This document shows, one piece after another, positions 1-7,237 of a stretch of DNA of 17,504 bases. Position 1 is the first letter of the stretch; each line of letters opens with the position of its first letter. This DNA is from CAMCSH01 sp043748535 (lineage in GTDB: Bacteria; Verrucomicrobiota; Lentisphaeria; Lentisphaerales; Lentisphaeraceae): the NCBI GenBank assembly GCA_043748535.1, contig JAYTMY010000118.1, positions 1-17,504 of the forward strand, written 5' to 3'. The position numbers were made by a program, and so were the translations under genes. The notes beneath the pieces are model-generated. The model was not told where the DNA came from, did no database searches, and saw only the letters and a list, made by a program, of their open reading frames with translations.

Positions 1-1329
1 CTGCAGACCGCCGGTCTCGCAGTGACGCCGCGCGGCGAGGTCTTCATCTGCTCTCGCGAAGGCGAGGTGTGGAAGCGCAAGCTCGACGGCAGCTGGCAGC
101 TCTTCGCTGAAGGCATGCACGAACCCTGCGGTCTCTTGTGGAAAGAGGACAAGGGCGAACTCTGGATCACTCAGAAGCCCGAGCTCACCGCCCTGAAGGA
201 TGAAGACGGCGACGGCCGTGCCGACAGCTTCCGCACCCTCACCGCCGGCTGGGGCTTCTCCGGTAACTACCACGAATTCCACTTTGGCCCCGAGCTCGGT
301 CCCGATGGCTCGATCTATGGCACGCTCAACTTGGCTCACCAACCCGGCAGAACTACCACCATGAAAGCCATCTGCATGAGCGCCATTCCCGGCATGCAGC
401 GCGGCACCGCCTACCGCCTCAGCCCCGACGGGAAATACGAAACCTTCGCCTGGGGCCTGCGCTCCCCCGCCGGCACCGGCATGACTCCCGATGGAAACCT
501 GATCTTCCTCGACAACCAGGGCGACTGGATGCCCACTTCCTACCTCGCCGTCGCAGCCAAAGGAAGCTTCCACGGCCACCCCGCCGGCATGGATATCCAC
601 CCCGACTACAAGGGCAAGGATCTCGACCAGGTGCCGGACAAAGAATGGGCCGACAAACGCGTGCCTCCCGCGATTTTCATCCCCCACCAGGAGCTCGGTA
701 ATTCCCCCGGCAACGCCGTCTTCGACAGCACTGCCGGCAAGTTCGGTCCCTTCGCCGGCCAGATCTTCGTCGGCGACCAGACCCAGTCGAACGTCTTCCG
801 TTGCCAATTGCAACAGGTGAAAGGCGTCTGGCAAGGTTGTGCCATCGACTTCATCCGTCCCCTCCGTTGCGGCGTCATTCGCCTCGCCTTCGCTCCCGAT
901 GGCTCAATGTGGACCTGCGCCACCTCGCGCGGCTGGGACTCGATCGGCGATCTGCCCTTCGCCGTCCAGCATATCAAGTGGGATGGCCAGACCACCCCCT
1001 TCTGTCTCAAGGCGATCACCCACGAAAAAGGCGGCTTCCGCCTCAGCTTCACCGCGCCTTTGCAAGAAGCGCCGAAGCCCGATGATCTCAAGATCAGCCA
1101 CTGGACCTACAACTTCTGGCCTAACTATGGTTCGCCGAAGGTTGGCACCACCAAAGTCGTGCCGAGCAGCGTCACCCTCGCCGCCGACAAGATGAGCGTC
1201 TTCGTGGCCATGCCCGAACTGGTGAAGCGCCGTTGCTACAGCCTCGTCTTCGCCGGCTTGAAAGATGCCAAAGGCCGCCCGGTCTCCTCCGATCACGGCT
1301 GGTACACTTTGAACGAAACCATTGACTAA
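1..1329 (+). CDS. PVC-type beta-propeller (sugar dehydrogenase-like) protein, 5' end missing
   Basis: The frame is open from the first base of the window, so only the C-terminal ~442 residues are seen; the GTG at base 22 is probably an internal valine. The visible part has the repeated blades of a six-bladed glucose/sorbosone dehydrogenase-like propeller, with segments such as GDGRADSF, FHFGPELGPDGSIYGTLN, RSPAGTGMTPDGNLIFLDNQ and FIPHQELGNSPGNAVFD. These match the large propeller proteins common in Planctomycetes and Verrucomicrobia, often fused to ThuA, DUF1080 or heme-binding CxxCH modules. No CxxCH motif is present in the visible part. Such proteins are normally exported and thought to act on carbohydrates, but the substrate is unknown. 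The last ~90 residues form a beta-rich tail. A strong terminator follows the TAA stop. Family assignment is fairly firm; function is inferred. Confidence 0.8.
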   Translation: MQTAGLAVTPRGEVFICSREGEVWKRKLDGSWQLFAEGMHEPCGLLWKEDKGELWITQKPELTALKDEDGDGRADSFRTLTAGWGFSGNYHEFHFGPELGPDGSIYGTLNLAHQPGRTTTMKAICMSAIPGMQRGTAYRLSPDGKYETFAWGLRSPAGTGMTPDGNLIFLDNQGDWMPTSYLAVAAKGSFHGHPAGMDIHPDYKGKDLDQVPDKEWADKRVPPAIFIPHQELGNSPGNAVFDSTAGKFGPFAGQIFVGDQTQSNVFRCQLQQVKGVWQGCAIDFIRPLRCGVIRLAFAPDGSMWTCATSRGWDSIGDLPFAVQHIKWDGQTTPFCLKAITHEKGGFRLSFTAPLQEAPKPDDLKISHWTYNFWPNYGSPKVGTTKVVPSSVTLAADKMSVFVAMPELVKRRCYSLVFAGLKDAKGRPVSSDHGWYTLNETID

Positions 1330-1356
1330 GTCGAAGAAAATTCTTGACTGAAACTG

Positions 1357-1385
1357 GCCCCGGACTCAGCGTCCGGGGCTTTTTT
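1357..1385 (+). terminator. Rho-independent terminator after the propeller gene
   Basis: A perfect 9-bp stem (GCCCCGGAC at 1357-1365 pairing with GTCCGGGGC at 1371-1379) encloses a 5-base loop and is followed directly by six T residues. It lies 27 bases after the TAA stop of the propeller gene and separates that gene from the transporter downstream. Confidence 0.92.
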
Positions 1386-1491
1386 GCGTCTGACGCAGAA
1401 GGCGGATTTCTTCAAAAATTCATCGGCCACGGGCTTCATGTCGAATGAAGCGAGGCGATTGTGGATAAATCAGATTTCAAGGTGGACTTTC

Positions 1492-2427
1492 GTGCAGACT
1501 TTTTACAACATCGACGGCGGCTATCCGCAGCTGAGCCAGGATCCGCTGGCGCCAATCCTGGTCTGCATCGCTCCCGATGAAGCCGAGCGGCATGACTTGG
1601 CCAACGCCTGGGATCTCGATCCCTTCGACATCGACTCGGCCCTCGACCCGGATGAGGTATCGCGTTTCGAATGGTCAAAAGGTCGCGTCAGCCTGATCTG
1701 GAAACGGCCCAAAAGCGCCTCGATGGATCGCGGCCTTCGCCTCGACGTCAGCTCCTGCGGGCTCTTCTACGCCCACGGCAAACTGCTCATCCTGCTCGCC
1801 GAGGCCCCCTGTCCCCTGGCGGCCAAGCAGTTTCAACACTGCGCCAGCGTCAAGGAAGTCATCCTCGCCATGCTGCTGCACATCGTCCAGCACTACGTCG
1901 GCCACTTGAAGGTGATCAAGCAGATCAGCAACGCCCTCGAAGAGAAGATCACCAGCACCACCGAGAACCGCTACCTGGTACAGATGTTCCACCTCAGCGA
2001 GAACATGATCTACTACGTCGACGCGATCGAGTCGAACGGCGCCACTTTGTTCAAGCTGCGCGCCGCGGCGGGCCGGATGAACCTCAGCGAGGACGAGATC
2101 AGCAGCTTGGACGACTTGATCCTGGAGAACCAGCAGTGCGCCCGTCAGGCTCACATTTACTCCGCCGTCCTTTCCGGCCTGATGGATGCCCGCGGCAGCA
2201 TCATCAACAACAACATGACGGTGCTGCTGAAAAAGCTGACCATCATCAACCTGGTTTTCCTGCCCTTGAACCTGATCGCCGGCATCGGCGGCATGTCGGA
2301 ATTCTCAAGCTGGACCCATGGCCTCGACTGGCGCCTTTCCTACGGCCTTTTCTGCCTCGGCATGCTCGCCCTCGGCTGGCTCACCTGGTGGTTCATGACC
2401 CGCACCTTCGACCGCCCGGAGAAGTGA
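1492..2427 (+). CDS. CorA-like divalent metal transporter with GMS in place of GMN
   Basis: A 311-residue protein with the CorA plan: an N-terminal cytoplasmic alpha/beta domain, a long helical stalk (about residues 115-245) and two C-terminal membrane helices (about 247-267 and 281-302). Homologues are pentameric channels that take up Mg2+, Co2+ or Ni2+, or export Zn2+. The selectivity signature at the end of the first helix, normally GMN, reads GMS (residues 267-269, context GIGGMSEF), so substrate or gating may differ. I chose GTG at 1492 because AAGGTGG at 1479-1485 lies about 6 bases upstream and the protein then begins MQTFYNIDGG, a CorA-like start. ATG 1438 and TTG 1384 are in frame but lack a ribosome binding site, and TTG 1384 overlaps the preceding terminator. 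The gene converges on the transglutaminase gene. Confidence 0.87.
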   Translation: MQTFYNIDGGYPQLSQDPLAPILVCIAPDEAERHDLANAWDLDPFDIDSALDPDEVSRFEWSKGRVSLIWKRPKSASMDRGLRLDVSSCGLFYAHGKLLILLAEAPCPLAAKQFQHCASVKEVILAMLLHIVQHYVGHLKVIKQISNALEEKITSTTENRYLVQMFHLSENMIYYVDAIESNGATLFKLRAAAGRMNLSEDEISSLDDLILENQQCARQAHIYSAVLSGLMDARGSIINNNMTVLLKKLTIINLVFLPLNLIAGIGGMSEFSSWTHGLDWRLSYGLFCLGMLALGWLTWWFMTRTFDRPEK

Positions 2428-2431
2428 AGGA

Positions 2432-2490
2432 CGTGGCTCGAGCTTCCAGCTCGAGAAAGAGCTCAACTCGACCAGGATGGTCGAGCCACG
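2432..2490. repeat. REPIN-like pair of inverted hairpins between convergent genes
   Basis: Two 24-base units face each other, at 2432-2455 and (inverted) 2467-2490, separated by 11 bases. Each begins with the same tail CGTGGCTCGA. Each then forms an 8-bp hairpin with a 3-base loop: CTCGAGCT-tcc-AGCTCGAG in the first and CTCGACCA-tcc-TGGTCGAG in the second, read on its own strand. The tail and loop are identical, while three stem base pairs differ on both sides so that pairing is kept. This is the architecture of a REP doublet. The inverted repeat also reaches outward (GAAGTGAAG at 2421-2429 against CTTCACTTC at 2494-2502), covering both stop codons. It could work as a shared transcript end, but no T-tract is present. 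Confidence 0.8.
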
Positions 2491-2495
2491 GAACT

Positions 2496-5400
2496 TCACT
2501 TCGACTTCTTCAGCAGCACGCGCCACAGACCAGGGTTGCCGAGGCGCTTGTCGAGCTCGCTCAAGGCGGGCTGACTCGCCGCCGGGACGATGGCGGGATT
2601 GAGCTGGATTGATTGAGTAACGAAGTGAAACATGCCATGATAAGTCGTGTGGTGCTTGACGCTGACCTTGCCGAGGGCACCCGGTCCTTCCCAGTTTAAA
2701 TTCGGCCAATCGGAAAGATTCCCTCGCGTATTATTGAGGCTCCATTCGATGGTTTTCCGGGTGAAGCCGGGATTGAGGAAGGGGGTTTTCCGTGCCTCTC
2801 CGCCAGCAACGGAGAAAAAGCTCTTTTCGGCCTGGGGGAGATCGAAGTAGAGATAGTCGCCGCTCATCACGCCGAAACGAGGCAGCTTGGCTTCGAAGCT
2901 GACTTCGCCGGGGTAGTTGAAATCAAGTTTCATTTCACCATCAGCAACGGCGTCCGGCGCGAGGGCAGCGAGCTGTTCCTGGTGGAAGCGGCGGCGTTCC
3001 TCCGGGCTCATGTCCTCGAAGGTCTGGCGGAAGCCGGCGAACGCGGCGCCGGGAAATTGCTGGGTCATGCGGATCAAGGCGCTGCCATCGTCATTGACTG
3101 CGATTTCGAACTGGATTTTTTCCTCGTTCTTCAGCACCGCGATCGATTGCGGCTGAGAGTCGAGACCCAGCGCCATACAGCCTTCGAGGCTGGTGGTGCC
3201 GAGCTCGGAGTACTGATTCAGGTCACTGAGAATCGTGCCGTCTTTGAGCTGCAGGACGAGCAAGTCGTAGGTGTTTGTGCGCAGCGGTTTGTCGGCCTCA
3301 AGCTGGGCAGCGGGATTGGAAGCGACGAGGAGGAACTTCGACTCGATGCCGTGGACAGCCAAAAGCGAGTGAAGCAGGATCATCCGGTCAGCTTGGTTGC
3401 CATAGCCGTCCTTGAGGGTGACTTCGGGCTTACTCAGGGCCGAGAGCGGCAGCTCGGTCAGGCCGGGGCCGGCACCGCGAATTTGCAGGGCAACGAAGTT
3501 GCGCAAGGCGATGATTTTCTCGTGTTCGCTTGGCGCAGTGATGTTGATCGCCAGCTTCGGCTTGAGGATTTCGGCCGCCTTGTTTTTGACGCTGTCATCA
3601 CCTTGGCCGAGGGCGGCGAGTGCGTCGCTCACCTGCTTGGCCAGCGAGGCGATGTCGAGGGTCGAGACCTCCAGGGTTTCGGCGAAGGAAGAAGCTGGGG
3701 CGATGCCTTTTTCGGACTTGAGGGCCGACCAAGAGCCAGCGGCGGTGATCGACTGCTGGCCGTTTTGGACTCTGCTTTGTTTTTGGTCAATGCTGTTGAG
3801 CTGATGGATTTCCAGTTTCTCTGGAGCGCTGATTTCATAGCTCGCCTTGCGGCAGGGATCAAAGCCGGCGAGGGCGAAGGCATCGTTGAAGCCGAGACGG
3901 TTCTTGCAGGTGAATTCGATTTCGGTTTCGACGATAGAGCCGATCTCGAGCTTGGGCAGGGAGATGATGAGGGACTTGCCGGCGGGGTAGCGGGGGGCGC
4001 TGGAGTTCCAGTCCTGGTCCATCAGGTTGATCTCTTTCGGCCCGGCCTCGGTCACGCTGCCGTCAGCGGCGATCACGGCGGCGCGTTTCACCTTGACGTC
4101 CTCCCAGGCGGAGTTGAATTCGAGGCTGATTTCGCCGTTGGCCTTCTTGCCGGCGTAGGTCAGGATCTTGCGGCGCATTTTGACCGTTTTGACCCAGGAA
4201 TGGCCGTCGGCGCCGAGGACGATCTTTTCGCTTTGCTCGAGGATGTCGCTGCCGGTTTCGACTTCAGCCGCGGCGAGGATGGGCTGGCGGCGCGAGCTAT
4301 CGGTGATGTCGCCAAGGGCCTTGCGGACGGCGGTGTAGGCCTCGACCGGGATTTCGGTGGTTTTCATCATCAGCTCGGAGGAGCCGGAGAGGACGCCGTC
4401 CGTGAGCGCGACTTGGCGCTTGAAGCTGAGCTCCGGCAGATCGAGCGAGCTGGGGGCGGGCAGGCTGAGGGCGGCGGCGCTTTTGGCCGGCATTTTCAGG
4501 CTGAAGCTTTCGCGCAGTCCGCAAGGGTAGCCGGTGTGCACCGGGAAGCGGCGTTTGTCGAGGCCGAACTTGCCTTCGCTGAGCTGGGCGGCGATGGAGA
4601 AGGCGCTGCCGACCCATGGAAGCTGGACGAAGTTCTGCGCGCCGGCGGCGACCAGGGCGCCGGGGGCTTTGTAGGCGATCTTCAGGCGCACCGGCTGGCT
4701 GGCGTCCTGCATGTTGGCAGGGGTGAGTTCGAGACTGCTCAGGCTAGCACCGGGAAGCAGGGTTTTGAGTCGGCGTTCGACACCGGCGCGGATCTGGTCG
4801 GGACGAGCCTCGGCGAAGGCGCCGCGGATCATCTTGTCGTTGAGACCGGTGAAGTCCCAAGTGGTCACTGCTTCGAGACTGCCGTCGGCTGCGATCGCGC
4901 CTTGGGTGTCGACCTTGGCCATCGACTCGGATGCGTCGACAGTGGGGCTGACGAGCAGGGTTTCGCCTTCCGGGCGGGCGACCAGGTAGGAGGAGTCCTG
5001 GAGGTAGTTGGGCAGCATGTCGCGGGTCGATTCGTCGGTCGAATCCATCAGCTGGTATTTGCCGTTCAACTCGACCGCGGTGATGGCGTGGTTAAACATC
5101 GGCATCGCCACATCCTTGGGCAATTTCGGGCCGGACATGATGAGGACGGGGAAGGCCTGGAAGCCGGCTTCGCGGAGCATGGTGACCAGCAGGGCCGCTT
5201 TGTCGCGGCAGACGCCGTAGCGTTTTTCGAAAGTGAGCGAGACTTTGTGCGGCTCATAGCCAGGAGCGTTGGCTTCATCCATGACGCCCATGTAACGGAT
5301 GTCTTGCGAGACGAAGAGGAAGATGCGCTTGAGCTTGTCCTGATCGTCGGTGGCACCGGCGATCAGTGCTTGGGCTTTTGCGGTGATCGCAGGGGTGGTG

Positions 5401-6257
5401 GCGAGGTTTGGGGCGCAGAGCTCCCAGTACCAGCGCGAGATCTCCTTCCAGTCGGCGGCGGTGGAGACGGCGACGCGCTGGATGCAGGAGAAGGGTTCCG
5501 GCATGCCCGGTTCGGGCAGCATTTGCGGGATGTTTTTAGCTTCCCAGATCAACCAGGTTGCGCCGTCGCGTTTTTCCTGGCGGTGGCTGATGCTGCCGGG
5601 GATTTCGTTGAGGATCTTGGTGGCTCTCAGCGGCATGTCGACCGGGCCGCTGAGCTCGTAGCGCTGCTTCAGGATGGGTGCGTCGTTTTCGAAGCCGCAC
5701 ATGTCGGAGAATATGCCTTGCATGCGCGGCTTTTTGCCGTCGGTGCAGGTCAAAATCCGGACGCTGTCGCCGATCTCGAGGCCGGGAATAGCGACAGTGA
5801 GGCGCTTGTCATTCGGGTCGTAGATATTCATGGCGCGGCTGGAGTTATCGACCTGTTCCTTGGTGACTTCGGCGGGATTGAGCGCGACCACCTTGCCGTC
5901 GGCCTTCCAGATTTCGACGCGGAGGACTTTGAAATCGGAGTAGAAGACATTGTTGCCGAAGCTGAAGGTGGAGCAATCGCGGCGGCCTTTTTCGGTGAGG
6001 ATCTTGATGAACTTGTCATTCAGGTTGAGATCGGTGCCGTCTTTGCGGTATTGGATGCGGGTGACTTCATCGACATAGACGAGAGCGGCATCGGGATAAG
6101 TTTTGACATCGGCCTTGCTCGCGGCGGCCAAGGCGGCTTTGGCATCGATCAGCTCGGGCGCGGCGGCCTGGGGGGCGGCGGGGCGGGCTTCATCGGCGCG
6201 GAGGGCGGGGCTGGTTGCGGCGATGAGCAGGGCAAGGCGGATGGCGGCGTTGTACAT
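2496..6257 (-). CDS. Exported protein with two tandem DUF3857-transglutaminase units, the second catalytically dead
   Basis: A 1253-residue protein starting with a signal peptide (cleavage near residues 19-21). Unit one has a DUF3857-like beta domain (about 60-270) and a transglutaminase-like fold (about 280-430) with an intact Cys350-His390-Asp405 triad (RYGVCRDKA, FNHAIT, LMDST). Unit two repeats the plan (about 660-870 and 900-1030), but the aligned positions are Gln955, Tyr997 and Asp1012: the nucleophile and the histidine are gone while spacing is kept. Members of this superfamily act as cysteine proteases, transglutaminases or peptide-modifying enzymes, often in the periplasm. The substrate here is unknown. 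ATG 6255-6257 is preceded by AGGAG about 7 bases away. It lies 95 bp downstream of the acetyltransferase gene. Typical relatives have one unit in about 600-700 residues, so this is a duplicated or fused form. Confidence 0.88.
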   Translation of the reverse strand: MYNAAIRLALLIAATSPALRADEARPAAPQAAAPELIDAKAALAAASKADVKTYPDAALVYVDEVTRIQYRKDGTDLNLNDKFIKILTEKGRRDCSTFSFGNNVFYSDFKVLRVEIWKADGKVVALNPAEVTKEQVDNSSRAMNIYDPNDKRLTVAIPGLEIGDSVRILTCTDGKKPRMQGIFSDMCGFENDAPILKQRYELSGPVDMPLRATKILNEIPGSISHRQEKRDGATWLIWEAKNIPQMLPEPGMPEPFSCIQRVAVSTAADWKEISRWYWELCAPNLATTPAITAKAQALIAGATDDQDKLKRIFLFVSQDIRYMGVMDEANAPGYEPHKVSLTFEKRYGVCRDKAALLVTMLREAGFQAFPVLIMSGPKLPKDVAMPMFNHAITAVELNGKYQLMDSTDESTRDMLPNYLQDSSYLVARPEGETLLVSPTVDASESMAKVDTQGAIAADGSLEAVTTWDFTGLNDKMIRGAFAEARPDQIRAGVERRLKTLLPGASLSSLELTPANMQDASQPVRLKIAYKAPGALVAAGAQNFVQLPWVGSAFSIAAQLSEGKFGLDKRRFPVHTGYPCGLRESFSLKMPAKSAAALSLPAPSSLDLPELSFKRQVALTDGVLSGSSELMMKTTEIPVEAYTAVRKALGDITDSSRRQPILAAAEVETGSDILEQSEKIVLGADGHSWVKTVKMRRKILTYAGKKANGEISLEFNSAWEDVKVKRAAVIAADGSVTEAGPKEINLMDQDWNSSAPRYPAGKSLIISLPKLEIGSIVETEIEFTCKNRLGFNDAFALAGFDPCRKASYEISAPEKLEIHQLNSIDQKQSRVQNGQQSITAAGSWSALKSEKGIAPASSFAETLEVSTLDIASLAKQVSDALAALGQGDDSVKNKAAEILKPKLAINITAPSEHEKIIALRNFVALQIRGAGPGLTELPLSALSKPEVTLKDGYGNQADRMILLHSLLAVHGIESKFLLVASNPAAQLEADKPLRTNTYDLLVLQLKDGTILSDLNQYSELGTTSLEGCMALGLDSQPQSIAVLKNEEKIQFEIAVNDDGSALIRMTQQFPGAAFAGFRQTFEDMSPEERRRFHQEQLAALAPDAVADGEMKLDFNYPGEVSFEAKLPRFGVMSGDYLYFDLPQAEKSFFSVAGGEARKTPFLNPGFTRKTIEWSLNNTRGNLSDWPNLNWEGPGALGKVSVKHHTTYHGMFHFVTQSIQLNPAIVPAASQPALSELDKRLGNPGLWRVLLKKSK

Positions 6258-6352
6258 GGGTTCTCCTGAAGATGGGGATGCGATATGACGCGGAGGCTGG
6301 AGATTTTACGGCCGGATCGGAGGACAAGCTCATGCAGCGGGCGATCGCGCCC

Positions 6353-6886
6353 TCAGCGGAAGCGGCGCAGATCCAGGACGAGTGGAACGGTTTCAGCGTC
6401 GTCGAGGACTTTAGCTGACTGTCTCTCGAAATCGAGATTGAAGTAGAAGTTCAGGACGCGCGGCTGATTGTAAGCATCGACCGTCATCAATCTGCAGCCA
6501 GTCCGGTTGTCGTAGGATGCAAAGAGCTGGCAAAGTGAGGCGACGAAAAGACTGCCGATGCCAGAGCCCCGTTCTGCAACAGCCAGACGAGCCAGTTTCA
6601 CCGCCGGGATCTGACCGGATTTCATCGGGTCTTTTCCCAAGGATTGCCGGACTTCGCGAAGGACTTCATGCTTGCTTGCGCTCAGTTGAGCTGTGGCGAT
6701 GCGATCATTCACCATCGATGCATAAGCCAAGATCCGATCTGAATCAAAAAAGAGCCAAGTTTGGGCAAACATGGCATCGCGATATAGCCACGCGTCCTCG
6801 CGAATGAAGTCATTGAGATCGGGATCACCGCAGTCAAAATTGCTCAAGGCAGGCTTGTCTTCTTCTTGAAGCAGTCGGATGCGCAT
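6353..6886 (-). CDS. GNAT acetyltransferase, TacT-like toxin candidate
   Basis: A 177-residue GNAT-fold protein. The N-terminal segment FDCGDPDLNDFIREDA (residues 17-32) is typical of TacT/AtaT-type toxins, which acetylate the amino group of aminoacyl-tRNA and stop translation. The acetyl-CoA loop is seen as RGSGIG (106-111), after the strand VKLARLAV. Tyr148 in NFYFNLDFE sits where the conserved tyrosine of this family acts as general acid. There is no Shine-Dalgarno sequence before ATG 6884-6886, but the 52-codon gene upstream ends only 3 bases before it, which points to coupled translation. A 5-bp GC hairpin (GGGCG/CGCCC, 6339-6352) directly follows the stop. A plain metabolite acetyltransferase remains possible, since classical TacT is paired with a DUF1778 antitoxin and none is here. 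Confidence 0.82.
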   Translation of the reverse strand: MRIRLLQEEDKPALSNFDCGDPDLNDFIREDAWLYRDAMFAQTWLFFDSDRILAYASMVNDRIATAQLSASKHEVLREVRQSLGKDPMKSGQIPAVKLARLAVAERGSGIGSLFVASLCQLFASYDNRTGCRLMTVDAYNQPRVLNFYFNLDFERQSAKVLDDAETVPLVLDLRRFR

Positions 6887-6889
6887 GGA

Positions 6890-7048
6890 TCAACGCGAGG
6901 GTTGAATCAAGGGCTGTTGGCGGATTTTTGCCAAGAGATTTTGTACGCGGGGGCTCAGAGGTTTTTTTTCGTCGCGCTTGAGCCGCTCCACCAAGGCGGT
7001 GTAATCGGCATGCGGGAGTGGTGGGGTCAGTTCGATCGGCTTGGCCAC
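6890..7048 (-). CDS. 52-residue protein upstream of the GNAT gene, possible antitoxin
   Basis: A short open frame reads from GTG (7046-7048) to TGA (6890-6892), 52 residues, and ends 3 bases before the acetyltransferase ATG. It begins MAKPIELTPPLPHADYTAL and continues with a charged, probably helical stretch (VERLKRDEKKPLSPRVQNL) and a basic tail. The start is supported by AAGGA about 9-10 bases upstream. The frame stays open further upstream but offers no ATG. Order and spacing match antitoxin-before-toxin modules. I do not recognise the family: it lacks the ribbon-helix-helix pattern and the ~90-residue length of DUF1778 antitoxins. It may be a new antitoxin type, a short leader peptide that couples translation, or a chance frame. 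Confidence 0.55.
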   Translation of the reverse strand: MAKPIELTPPLPHADYTALVERLKRDEKKPLSPRVQNLLAKIRQQPLIQPSR

Positions 7049-7237
7049 GGGGGTAAGTCCTTGATTCTTTTTGATGCTGCTGAATCTAGTCGCCTTTGCG
7101 GTGTCGGCAAATTTCCACGGCAGATTTCTTGTATTTGCGCCAGTGCCCGATTTTGAGTTGCTCAGGTCGGAAACTTGCTTTTCGGATCGAGCGGGTTTAG
7201 GCTGTAGTCAATCACCACACCCAACACGAGTTTCATC

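Noticed and set aside
1671..2612. 313-codon open frame overlapping the CorA-like gene in another frame
   Set aside because: Arg/Pro/His/Gln-rich out-of-frame translation; the CorA frame has membrane helices and a family motif.
2982..6269. 1095-codon open frame on the plus strand opposite the transglutaminase gene
   Set aside because: Antisense shadow: composition is Gly/Asp/Val/Ala-rich without motifs, while the minus strand has a signal peptide, catalytic motifs and a good ribosome binding site.
6339..6352. Rho-independent terminator after the GNAT gene
   Set aside because: The stem is only 5 bp and no T-tract follows on the minus strand, so it is too weak to call.
7049..7237. Sigma-70 promoters in the gap between the small gene and the lipoprotein gene
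   Set aside because: Possible boxes (for example TTGCTT with TAGGCT 17 bases later) match the consensus poorly, so no promoter is called.
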